NCBI GenBank assembly: GCA_013339895.1
Contig: JABACO010000018.1
Coordinates: 1,483,453 to 1,547,452, forward strand
Length of the DNA: 64,000 nucleotides
Source: Ephydatia muelleri
Lineage: Eukaryota; Porifera; Demospongiae; Spongillida; Spongillidae
Direction: 5' to 3'
This document shows, in pieces, positions 37,842 through 49,280 of the stretch. The notes below the pieces were generated by a model. The model did not search any database and had not been told where the DNA came from. It saw only the letters and a list, made by a program, of their open reading frames with translations. Numbering within the stretch: the stretch's first letter is position 1; every line of letters starts with the position of its first letter. The position numbers and the translations under genes were made by a program.

Positions 37842-38579
37842 GGCCGGCCAGTTATGCATTGCTAAATGATGGCAGGGTGATATGCATATGGACAAAGCGT
37901 CAACTGCTTCAGTTCTATATAAATATTGTCTATGTATGTATTCCAGTCATGTGCCGCTATCAGTATTGTATCATGGCTTCGTGGTGTGCAAGGTCCTATA
38001 CTGTGAGACACAAGCCGCGTACATGTGGAAATCTTACGTGTGTAGCTGTATCCAGGAGTGTTAGTAGATGTTTCCTAGCTGATTGTACAGCTGAGAGATG
38101 TTCAACACAAAGGGACTTGATGACAGGCTCAGAGACGTGCCGTTATGTCCCTCGGGATATATCCTCGCACAGGCTGCTGCTGGCGCTCCCGTCGAATAAG
38201 CTCTTACCGTCATCGCCGTACTGAGTAGCATACACGCTACTAGCCACTGTCGCTCCATGTCGAAAACTGGTTCTACTCTACCGTTAATAAAAAATCATGA
38301 ACTGATTAATAAACGATATGCATAGCGAGAAACGGCAGTGGCGGATCCATGCAGAGGGGTAAGGGGTGTGAAGACCCCCCTCTGCATGCAATGAATAAAT
38401 TAGGCTTGAAAAATAAAATTTCACCAATTGAGTAAACAGTAAGGAAACAAGGGACTATGGACTTTATGCACATATATAATTTATAAAATAATATTACAGA
38501 CCTGAAGTTCTGAATAGCTAAATGTAGGTCTTCAAACATTATTGTATGTAATCCTTTGTTTTACAACATCATCAGCCCC

Positions 38580-39579
38580 NNNNNNNNNNNNNNNNNNNNN
38601 NNNNNNNNNNNNNNNNNNNNNNNNNNNNNNNNNNNNNNNNNNNNNNNNNNNNNNNNNNNNNNNNNNNNNNNNNNNNNNNNNNNNNNNNNNNNNNNNNNNN
38701 NNNNNNNNNNNNNNNNNNNNNNNNNNNNNNNNNNNNNNNNNNNNNNNNNNNNNNNNNNNNNNNNNNNNNNNNNNNNNNNNNNNNNNNNNNNNNNNNNNNN
38801 NNNNNNNNNNNNNNNNNNNNNNNNNNNNNNNNNNNNNNNNNNNNNNNNNNNNNNNNNNNNNNNNNNNNNNNNNNNNNNNNNNNNNNNNNNNNNNNNNNNN
38901 NNNNNNNNNNNNNNNNNNNNNNNNNNNNNNNNNNNNNNNNNNNNNNNNNNNNNNNNNNNNNNNNNNNNNNNNNNNNNNNNNNNNNNNNNNNNNNNNNNNN
39001 NNNNNNNNNNNNNNNNNNNNNNNNNNNNNNNNNNNNNNNNNNNNNNNNNNNNNNNNNNNNNNNNNNNNNNNNNNNNNNNNNNNNNNNNNNNNNNNNNNNN
39101 NNNNNNNNNNNNNNNNNNNNNNNNNNNNNNNNNNNNNNNNNNNNNNNNNNNNNNNNNNNNNNNNNNNNNNNNNNNNNNNNNNNNNNNNNNNNNNNNNNNN
39201 NNNNNNNNNNNNNNNNNNNNNNNNNNNNNNNNNNNNNNNNNNNNNNNNNNNNNNNNNNNNNNNNNNNNNNNNNNNNNNNNNNNNNNNNNNNNNNNNNNNN
39301 NNNNNNNNNNNNNNNNNNNNNNNNNNNNNNNNNNNNNNNNNNNNNNNNNNNNNNNNNNNNNNNNNNNNNNNNNNNNNNNNNNNNNNNNNNNNNNNNNNNN
39401 NNNNNNNNNNNNNNNNNNNNNNNNNNNNNNNNNNNNNNNNNNNNNNNNNNNNNNNNNNNNNNNNNNNNNNNNNNNNNNNNNNNNNNNNNNNNNNNNNNNN
39501 NNNNNNNNNNNNNNNNNNNNNNNNNNNNNNNNNNNNNNNNNNNNNNNNNNNNNNNNNNNNNNNNNNNNNNNNNNNNNNN
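38580..39579. other. Assembly gap (1000 N) between inverted arms
   Basis: Exactly 1000 N joining two reverse-complement contigs. The left contig extends 56 bp past the point where the right contig begins (38524-38579 has no partner), so the arms are not perfectly centred. Confidence 0.99.
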
Positions 39580-39844
39580 ATTTAGCTATTCAGAACTTCA
39601 GGTCTGTAATATTATTTTATAAATTATATATGTGCATAAAGTCCATAGTCCCTTGTTTCCTTACTGTTTACTCAATTGGTGAAATTTTATTTTTCAAGCC
39701 TAATTTATTCATTGCATGCAGAGGGGGGTCTTCACACCCCTTACCCCTCTGCATGGATCCGCCACTGCCGTTTCTCGCTATGCATATCGTTTATTAATCA
39801 GTTCATGATTTTTTATTAACGGTAGAGTAGAACCAGTTTTCGAC

Positions 39845-42800
39845 ATGGAGCGACAGTGGCTAGTAGCGTGTATGCTACTCAGTACGGCGATGACGGTAAG
39901 AGCTTATTCGACGGGAGCGCCAGCAGCAGCCTGTGCGAGGATATATCCCGAGGGACATAACGGCACGTCTCTGAGCCTGTCATCAAGTCCCTTTGTGTTG
40001 AACATCTCTCAGCTGTACAATCAGCTTGGAAACATCTACTACACTCCTGGATACAGCTACACACGTAAGATTTCCACATGTACGCGGCTTGTGTCTCACA
40101 GTATAGGACCTTGCACACCACGAAGCCATGATACAATACTGATAGCGGCACATGACTGGAATACATACATAGACAATATTTATATAGAACTGAAGCAGTT
40201 GACGCTTTGTCCATATGCATATCACCCTGCCATCATTAGCAATGCATAACTGGCCGGCCTCCCCCCCCCCCCCCCCCCCACCCCCCCCCCCCCCATAATC
40301 ATGCCCACCTCTTATATCATTGCACTTGCCTATATGAACCAAGTGAAGTTCCTATGTGAGTTTCATTCTATCCTGACGAAAGCATTGAGATACAGTAGAT
40401 CGTCCAGATGATAAATCGCACGGCACATGTAATTGTCATATACATGCAGTGACTCTGAGCGGAGGCAACTTTAGAGGGTTCCTGATCCAAGCTAGAAGCT
40501 CTGTCAGTGGTACTCCACTAGGGAAGTTCTCAGTGGCTGGGGATGGATCACAGCAGCTCAGTCAGTGTTCCCCTCCAGAGGTAAGAACAATTAATGAATA
40601 CAGACAGTCTATTCATGACTATCTGTTGAGTAGAGTGCAGTCACACATACCAGCAACAGTGTGAAGAACAGTGTCTCCTTGACATGGACTGCCCCAGCTG
40701 CAGGGAGTGGACCTATTGTCTTCCTGTGAGTACAGCACATGTGTTGTGTTGTGAGTCAGTCTCTGTGTGCATGTGTATGTGTCAATAAATACGCACACAT
40801 AAAGTAGAATTGTTAATACTCAATGTGTTGTCATTTCACATTTAGCTATGCAGTTGTGGTTCAGAACTCTGCTGGAGTCAGTGCTTTCTATGCTACCCTA
40901 AACACCTCTATCATACCAGAAGGTAAACTGCTGACTGCTAAGATATTGCATAACTGACAGCCTCTCCTATAGGATGTGCTGAACCTCAGTACTTAAATGG
41001 GACCACCTGTGTAACTTCCTGTCCATCTTACTACTACGGAAACTACACATCTAGAGTGTGTGTTCCATGTGAGTATACAATTGCAAAAAAAAATCATTGT
41101 CATCATCTCCAAATTTGCAGTGTTATCAAGCAGTGGTTATATGGCAGCCTTCAATGCCACCTTCTATGATGTAAAATTTCTCAATACTACTCCAGCTAAT
41201 ACAGTTGTATTTGGTTTCACTCTTTATTTCAATCCAACATGGCCAATAGGGACACAAGTAGTTATTGGCATAGCTGGAAATGTTGGTGCAACAGGACTAG
41301 CATCTGACTACTTTGGATTTACCACCTTGTACTATGGATCCATCTACACCTACTCCTTTCCATATTTTCTTAACAGTCCAAGTGACTACATTCTAACTGA
41401 TCAGATTTATTACATACCTCGATCACCTGTTTCAACATTCCAATTTAATCTTCGAGCACTTCCTTTCATTGATTATACCAATGTTGGTGTTACAATAATT
41501 GGTGAGTGTTCTAACGTATCAAGCTTAGTGTTGTGAATGACTGCATTCAATCCATCCAGATATATGCCAAGCTAACCCTTGTTACAATGGAGGAACATGT
41601 GTGTACACTGGAGGCTCCACTACAACATGTAGATGTGTACCAGGCTTCAATGGACCAACCTGCTCCAATGACATCAACTACTGTACCCCAACCACCTGTC
41701 TAAATGGAGGCACCTGTTATGATGGATATGGTACCTACACCAATTGTACATGTGCACAAGGCTTCAATGGAACAACCTGCTCCAATGACATCAACTACTG
41801 TACCCCAATGACCTGTCTAAATGGAGGCACACCTGTTATGATGGATATGGTACCTACACCAATTGTACATGCGCACCAGGCTTCAATGGACCAACCTGCT
41901 CCAATGACATCAACTACTGTACCCCAACCACCTGTCTAAATGGAGGCACCTGTTATGATGGATATGGTACCTACACCAATTGTACATGTGCACAAGGCTT
42001 CAATGGAACAACCTGCTCCAATGACATCAACTACTGTACCCCAATCACCTGTCTAAATGGAGGCACCTGTTATGATGGATATGGTACCTACACCAATTGT
42101 ACATGCGCACCAGGCTTCAATGGACCAACCTGCTCCAATGACATCAACTACTGTACCCCAACCACCTGTCTAAATGGAGGCACCTGTTATGATGGATATG
42201 GTACTTACACCAATTGTACATGTGTACCAAGCTTCAATGGACCAACTTGCTCCAATGACATCAACTACTGTACCCCAACCACCTGTCTAAATGGAGGCAC
42301 CTGTTATGATGGATATGGTACCTACACCAATTGTACGTGTGCACCAGGCTTTAATGGACCAACCTGCTCCAATGACATCAACTACTGTACCTCAAACATA
42401 TGTCTAAATGGAGGCACCTGTTATGATGGATATGGTACCTACACCAATTGTACATGTGCACCAGGCTTCAATGGACCAACCTGCTCCAATGACATCAACT
42501 ACTGTACCCCAACCACCTGTCTAAATGGAGGCACCTGTTATGATGGATATGGTACCTACACCAATTGTACATGTGCACCAGGCTTCAATGGACCAACCTG
42601 CTCCAATGACATCAACTACTGTACCCCAACCACCTGTCTAAATGGAGGCACCTGTTATGATGGATATGGTACCTACACCAATTGTACATGTGCACCAGGC
42701 TTCAATGGACAAACCTGTTCCAATGACATCAACTACTGTACCCCAATCACCTGTCTAAATGGAGGCACCTGTTATGATGGATATGGTACCTACACCAATT

Positions 42801-43855
42801 GTACATGTGCACCAGGCTTCAATGGACCAACCTGCTCCAATGACATCAACTACTGTACCCCAACCACCTGTCTAAATGGAGGCACCTGTTATGATGGATA
42901 TGGTACCTACACCAATTGTACATGTGCACCAGGCTTCAATGGACCAACCTGCTTCAATGACATCCAGGCTTCAATGGACCAACCTGCTCCAATGACATCA
43001 ACTACTGTACCCCAACCACCTGTCTCAATGGAGGCACTTGTGTTGATGGTTATGGTACTTTATTATCATGTATTTGTTCACCTGGCACTGGTGGAACAAG
43101 TTGTGCTGACTCTGGTAAGGGTTGTATTTGTGGTAAAGTTAAATTGGAATTGTCATTCAAGTAAGACAGTAGTTGTTGCTATAAAGTAATTTCCAGTCAT
43201 ATTGTATTTCATTGAACTACTAGGAATTTTTTTTTGACATCTGGGCACTTTAAAGCAATCATGGATGTGATTATAACTATGTAAGTAGGCATAGGGAATG
43301 GTAGTAAGCACACTGGAGTATTTTGGCTATTAACCTAATAGCAGGTGCCTTGACTCTGATGTGCTGTTGTGATTACTTTTTTTTGCAATTGCTGATGATG
43401 ACCCCATTTTTGCTTACATGCGGTAGTTACGTAAAGAAGACTATGCATTGGTGTGCTATTAAGTAGTGTGCCCATTTAGTGCTATTACATGTATATCATG
43501 CTAATATTTTGCATCAATTCCTCTAGTTCTGCCCCTTAGTGTGACAGTGGGAGCTGTGGTTGGATCTGCATTATTATGTTTACTGGTTATAGCTGGTGCA
43601 ATTTGCTGTGCCATTTATCAGACTCGTACAAAGCAGAAGTACAACATTACCAAAGAACTAAACTCCATTAACACATCTGGTGGTGAACTTCAGTTGGAGA
43701 ATAATGAGGCGTACATATCTGTATCCGCACAGACACATCTAAAGCAGGACACAACTATACTTAATGCAGACACCCACATGACACCACAGATCAAAGAGGA
43801 TGATGTGAAATCCAATAACATTTATAGTGAAATGATGGGAAGTACAAAAGTTTAA
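39845..43855 (+). CDS. Reeler-EGF transmembrane receptor, right copy (two frame breaks in EGF exon)
   Basis: Exons 39845-40064, 40450-40580, 40634-40725, 40846-40922, 40973-41068, 41121-41501, 41560-43114 and 43527-43855, with consistent phases. ATG at 39845 opens a signal peptide (hydrophobic WLVACMLLSTAM). Next comes a Reeler-type domain with AACARIYPEGH, FRGFLIQARS and SVSLTWTAP. A Cys module (CPSYYYG), an N-glycan-rich beta domain of about 127 residues that I do not recognise, about 13 EGF units, a TM helix (VVGSALLCLLVIAGAICCAI) and a tail follow. The tail contains NEAYISV and NIYSEM, possible SH2 or endocytic motifs. Within the EGF exon an extra AC near 41830 and a 79-nt loss at 42964 break the frame; the left copy lacks both lesions. 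Reeler domains occur in extracellular matrix and surface proteins. The ligand is unknown. Confidence 0.8.
40261..40294 (+). repeat. Poly-C run (right)
   Basis: About 34 C with one A, in intron 1 of the Reeler-EGF gene. Confidence 0.9.
41575..43110 (+). repeat. EGF-coding 117-bp repeats, right copy
   Basis: About 13 tandem 39-residue EGF units in one exon, with a 2-nt insertion near 41830. At 42964 a junction fuses two units after a 79-nt deletion (GACATC joined to CAGGCTTCAAT). This copy is the empty site for the transposon found in the left arm. Confidence 0.95.
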
Positions 43856-44409
43856 TTACGTCTACTAGGTTTGTGACACTGTAGTGCATATTGGTCACGT
43901 GTATGCTTTTTACCAGAAAATGTCTAAAAGTTATCTCACCCAACGTGACCAGCTGACGTACTGTGCCATTGAAAACAAATTTGCACACTTCCACACCCGG
44001 CTTTGAATACATATTGTGTATCCACACTCAATAATTCATTTCTGTAGTTTATGGTTTCTTTTTAACACATGGTCCATGAAAGAATGTGAGCCGAAAGTGT
44101 AACATGCCACAAAAAAAAGTTGTCGCTTTATGGACAACTTGTTTATTAGATCGACCCTTTAGTATCCGCGTTCTTACTTGTCGTGGTTGAGGCACAATAC
44201 GTCGCCAAACGGAGCGGGTCAAGCGGTTTGCTCACACTTTTTCTCTCATAGTTCACTAATACTTACTTAGTGTGGTGTTCCATATCTAAAACAAGGATCT
44301 GTTGCATTCGTGCTAGAAATGACTCTGGAACTCGCAAAACCCCTAGGTGAAGCTGTGATTGTATTCCTCGAATCGACCCCGCCTCTGTAATTAATAATTA
44401 ATGAGTGCA

Positions 44410-44411
<2 letters not shown>

Positions 44412-44463
<52 letters not shown>

Positions 44464-44475
44464 GTGTGTGCGTGT
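44412..44475 (+). repeat. (TG)n microsatellite (right)
   Basis: TG dinucleotide with GCGTG interruptions between the Reeler-EGF gene and the SAP candidate. Confidence 0.95.
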
Positions 44476-44596
44476 GTACGATGTGTGTCCGTGCTAGCTC
44501 GAGTGTTAAAATTGTGCTTGTTGTGGTATAAACTAATGTGGATACCCAAGTACATGCATGGGTTCATTTTCGATCTAGTCTCTACACACATCCTAC

Positions 44597-45086
44597 ATGA
44601 AGGAGCGGAAAGGGTGTAGCAGACGCAAAGTAATGGACTTTGTGGATTTCAAAAGTCAGCATAGAATGCAATCAAATGTTATTTTATTCAATGATGTAGT
44701 GTTACTTTATTTTATTCAATGTAATTCAATTTTGTCACACACAGTTCTATTCAGATGCTCATGTATGTGTTAAGAAGCGGGGTAGGCCAGAGGCAAGTGA
44801 TGATAGTGACAAGAATAAACGCCAGAAGGTTGCAAGATCATTTACAGACATGCATTGGGACTCAAAGGACCTAATCCATTTAAAGGTGCTCTTGCTAAAA
44901 ATGTACCTTAAAGAGTGCAAGCTGAAGACCTCTGGCAACAAAGCAGAGTTAATAGAGGCAGATTGTTGTTCTGACCAATGTTTTGGTATACTGCATGTAC
45001 TGGTGCAACAACAGGTACCACATAGCTGTATAGTCCTTCATCGTACTGTGCTGTTAGATGCTGCACAGCCTCTGCAGACACTTTAG
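44597..45086 (+). CDS. Small SAP-domain protein candidate (right copy)
   Basis: A possible two-exon gene. Exon 1 (44597-44629) starts at ATG six codons after an in-frame TAG and ends at a GTAATG donor. Exon 2 (44745-45086) follows an ACACACAG acceptor in phase 0. The product of about 124 residues is basic at the start (KERKGCSRRK). It carries the AT-hook-like KKRGRP, an Asp/Ser/Lys-rich linker and KVLLLKMYLKECKLKTSGNK followed by AELIEA, which fits the SAP DNA-binding fold. The last 45 residues look less convincing, and a donor at about 45015 (CAG/GTACCA) could lead to further exons. SAP domains bind AT-rich DNA in chromatin proteins and in some transposon-encoded proteins. It overlaps, on the opposite strand, the end of the decayed coding-like region, so it may be part of a mobile element. 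Confidence 0.5.
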
Positions 45087-47420
45087 TATGGCTTTTTATT
45101 TTTCTCTCATCAACAATTTTAGCCTCTCCCTCATGCCAACATTGAGCTATGAAGTTTTCCACCCTATTGCTAATTTGAGGATTCTCGTTTGTGCGACTGT
45201 GGGGCCCAACCTGGGAAGAAATTGCCCTCAAATGAAGAGTAGGGTGCTTTTCCAAGAACAATTGTGGAACTAATCACTGCAATAGCTTGGCCATTTACGG
45301 AGATATCTTTTGTAGCCTAAATGGCACAGATTTCCTCAAGAGCCTTATTATCCTTGTGTTCCTGCTCCTTTTTATTCATCTGCAGCTTACGTATGCTCCT
45401 TGATTGATTTTTGTAAAATTGATGCCAATATACCTAAAGTGTTTTGCACTTGTACTAGAAGGTGAAGCTCTGGCTAAGCTTTTTGTGATAGAAGAAATTA
45501 GCTGCCCTAATTACGAAAAAAAACTTTGCTTTTTGAATATTTTTGTCATACTCAACAGCATAAAAGTTTGAAATACCTTAGATGGCCGGCACCTTGGTTG
45601 GTACAAATGGGGCATCATGCTTTGGCCTAACAAGGAGTACTGTAGTATCCTTCACACATTTACTGCTGAGGGCAACTGCCAACTATTTTGCACTTGACAC
45701 TTCCTCCCTCTCCTTCTGAGATAGAAGCTGCCACCCTTGCTTGCATGTGTGCAAAATCATGTTCTTTCCTGTTGCAGCTTCATTATGATAGTATGCAAGC
45801 AGATTCATTGATGCAGCTGAGACAACCTGATGGACTAACAGCTTCATATCCTTGCTTGAAATTTTTTTGGCATTATCACTTTGTGGAGTATCACATTTTG
45901 TATTGTTGGAAACCTCAGATGAAGTGTAAGTCCTGCTTTCAGACAAGACAATACAACAAATGAATCAGATATATTATCATCCTGCACAATGATGTCAAAG
46001 AAGTGGAGTAGTGTCCCAGTTCCATCAATATTTTTATCCTCTGGCATGGATGTATCATTTACATAATCATGTACATTTGTTTGAGTTATCATTATCTTCC
46101 ATTCTTGCATTTCATAGCTCACTCTCACTACATGTAGAATCATCTCTTTTCTTCATCAGCTTCACTTACAACAACGTTTTCAATTTTATTCATGCTTGCA
46201 TCTTCCACCATATCTCTATGTATCCCTTCATTATTATTGTCTTCCTCTGCAACATGTCTGTACCTTCATTTATTTGTGTGTCATCATTATCTTCCATTCT
46301 CTTCTCCATGTAAACACTGTCATCCTCATGGAATGCACCATCTTCATAAGGCACATCTTCATCCTCAAAGAACATACCATCTTCACCCTCATCTTCATGG
46401 AGAGCACACCATCTTCACGTGGCACTCATCTTTACATGGCATGCCTTCATCTTCAGGGGCACGCCTTCATCTTCATGGGGCATGCCTTCATCTTCATAGG
46501 GCACCCCTTCATCTTCATGGAGCACACCATTTTCACACGGAGCACACCATCTTCAGGGATAACACCTTCATCTTCTCGGGTGGGGCCACACAATCTTCAC
46601 AAGGCATGCCTTCATTTTCATGGGGCACTCCACCATGACCAACTTCATCAATAATTGCAGTCTTGACTAACACACCCGTCCCAAACCATTGCATGCCCTT
46701 CTTTCCATAATAGGAATCACCTCCCTTTCTGAATCTACGGCTCCAAAACTTCTGTTAACAACATAAGCTGTATTTGCACTCATCTTGCACCTTGCCTGCT
46801 TCATGAAATACTCTTGCTGGACATCTTGCACAATATGTGTCATACATCAACATGTGCGTCTCTCACACTGATGAATTGTAACAAAAGCATCTGACAGAGT
46901 GACTGCATCACTTACATCTGTAAACCTTGTGAGTGCAGCTTGTCTCAGATTGTCATAGAATAGAATGGGACATCTGCATGCTTCACATTGTAGCTGAACA
47001 CACACCTGATGATTCTGTGTGTGGTGCATGGTCATGTACAAGATTCAAAGTATACTGCAGTGAGTGAGATGATAGAATGTTTTGTTCGGTGTCACAAATG
47101 CTTCCACTAATTCTGGCACACAAACCCATTTGAGTTTTCATACACTCTACTAGCTATGATTGACAACCATCAAAGGCAGTAGGGTTTTCTGCTAACCTTG
47201 AATTGTTATCATATAGCTGAAACACCTCCTCTCTCTCTTTGTGCTGGTCTCGTGTTCATAATGTGTACAATTGGCATTCCTTTCATACTGACACCTAACC
47301 CCATATGTATACAAAAGAAAGGTGAACACAGTTGACCTTTGTAAAAGCAGTTGAGATTGTGAAGTCTGGTCAATGGAGAATGCAGGGGCAGTCTCACGCA
47401 TTTTGGCTAGTAGTCGCATG
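44908..47420 (-). pseudogene. Decayed coding-like region, unrecognised (right)
   Basis: Reverse complement of 27300-29912, with the same open pieces (47192-47419, 46847-47041, 45683-45946, 44908-45261) and the same separating stops. The acidic repeat block lies at about 46320-46640. No family recognised. Confidence 0.35.
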
Positions 47421-49280
47421 CATTGACGCTGTTTAAGCTTGACAGGTCTGGTCTGCGACTTTCTCCCATCTAGGTCGTCACTTGAGAAGGGATTTCCCCC
47501 CTGCTAGGCAGGGCGTCTTTTATAATAGAGCAAAACATAATTGTGTCGTTTAACTCTTCTACACATATTGGTCCATGAATTTAAAGATGCCACGCAGTAG
47601 AAAGAACTGAACTGTTACTATATTTCGTGGGCTATAAGTATCCACTACACAGATAAACCTCAAATACAAGTAACCATGTAATTTTTAAAACCAATGACAC
47701 CTGTAAATAGTATGCACAATGATAATACGTGCGTGATATCTCGTATCTACAAAGCACAACATAATTTGCAAAAACAAGCCATAAGTAGCAATAAAAGGAT
47801 AAACCATAAATAACTAGCAAGTAACTCACAACTCCAAGAAAAAGCTGACGTAAAAAAAGACATGCAACCCATAAGTAGCAAGTACAAGGATAAACTTGAC
47901 CATTTACTGGCGTCTGACCTTTTGATGGTCATTCTGTTTTGCAAGGGGACCAGCTGTTTCACTGGCTCAATCCGCATAAATTGGTGCATTTTTTTATTTA
48001 TTTTATTTTTTAAATCGTATACCACTGTTGATTGGGCAATCCAGGTTATAAAACTACGTGTAAACACTACAAATTGATGTTGCATTGAGTGTATATATAT
48101 TCTCAAAGCAATCTACAAAGGGAACCGCTACTATTCTTAGCATGCAACTAAAATAGTAACCTTTTTTGCTTTACTTCACTGGTCTACGAGCTTACACCAT
48201 AAATCCAATTGCAGCAATATTAATGTCCTTGCTTGATGTTAGTAGACTGAGCTCGAGGATGTACAGTCCAGCAAAGTGTAGCTAATAGGCTTAACCAACA
48301 ATGGATTGGTTACTATAACGGCATCATTTGAGTTGGGTCAAACATGCTTCTCCATCAGTTTATTTGCAAAAATCATGGCAGACACGTAAAAAAAACAAAA
48401 ACAAAAAAAAAACCCTCACCTTGCACGTCCCACAACAGGCTCCTTGTACACGTACAACACTGTGCATGCATGTACACATTATAGTAAGCCTCGAAACGAC
48501 GTTTCAAGACTAGAACTCCTGAAGTGTGGAGCGTAGCTGTACCATATCTTATTGGCATACCATAGATGTAGTATAGAAATATCATATAGTGTGAAACATG
48601 CCAGAAAAAAAAAGTGCATTGAAATGATGGACTGGACAACTTAGACACGTAGCAGAATCGCAATACTGAGTGAATTGCTATCCCTCACAAAAATAGTGTC
48701 ATTCTGTACTCGCAAAGATATTACTTTCATGTGATATGTTTTACAAGCAAAATACAAGAGGGAATTGTTGTACAGTATACTCTGCACTCCCCCAAATTTC
48801 CCCGCGTCTTACTTAAAACCAGTGTTAAATGAAGACATCTTTTTGGATAAGTAGAAGAAATCTCTCACAAGTAGCTCAATCATCAAACACACGAGTATCA
48901 ATGTCAGCAGTATCAGATACAGCCAAAAGTATTATTAAGTTCATTTAAGATGCATTTTATGAGTAACATGATTACTGTACACATGTATAATATAGAATAA
49001 CGATTGGTGCAATGTATTACAAAAACTGCTACTGAATGTCATGCAACTGGGCAGTACGCATGCCACAAAACATGTCAGTGTTGATTTCTTGCATGTACAT
49101 TAGATACAACTGACAGACACCAGTACATGAGCATAGAACATCCTGTTCAAGAAAGAAGCACCCTTCCCCCTTCCCCTTTCCAGTAAAGTTCTAGGTACAT
49201 GATGTACTACATAATGATAATCTGACGAACATAAACTAGACAAACACACACAAACACAAAAAAACACAAGTGTCAATTGT
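47421..49280. other. CEP192 3' flank, no gene recognised (right)
   Basis: Partner of the left-arm region 25458-27300. AT-rich, with no coding or RNA signal that I can support. Confidence 0.5.

Larger units (their letters stand above)
30957..38258 (-). pseudogene. Reeler-EGF transmembrane receptor, left copy (interrupted by transposon)
   Basis: The same gene as 39845-43855, read right to left. The start is at 38258, a signal peptide and Reeler-type domain follow, then a small Cys module, a beta-rich unrecognised domain (36576-36990) and the EGF array. A TM segment and tail end at 30957. A 3338-bp transposon (32203-35540) splits the EGF exon. Exon 1 has an extra A near 38056 relative to the right copy, giving an early stop. 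A G/T difference changes the acceptor before the Reeler exon that starts at 40634 in the right arm. The EGF units on both sides of the transposon stay in frame. As written this copy cannot make the full protein. Confidence 0.8.
13365..38523. repeat. Left arm of a large inverted duplication
   Basis: This 25.2-kb stretch is the reverse complement of 39580-61375 throughout, with scattered substitutions and small indels. Position 13365 pairs with 61375 and 38523 with 39580. The 3.4-kb length difference is explained almost entirely by the transposon at 32203-35540. The outer boundary coincides with the edge of an N gap. Confidence 0.97.
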
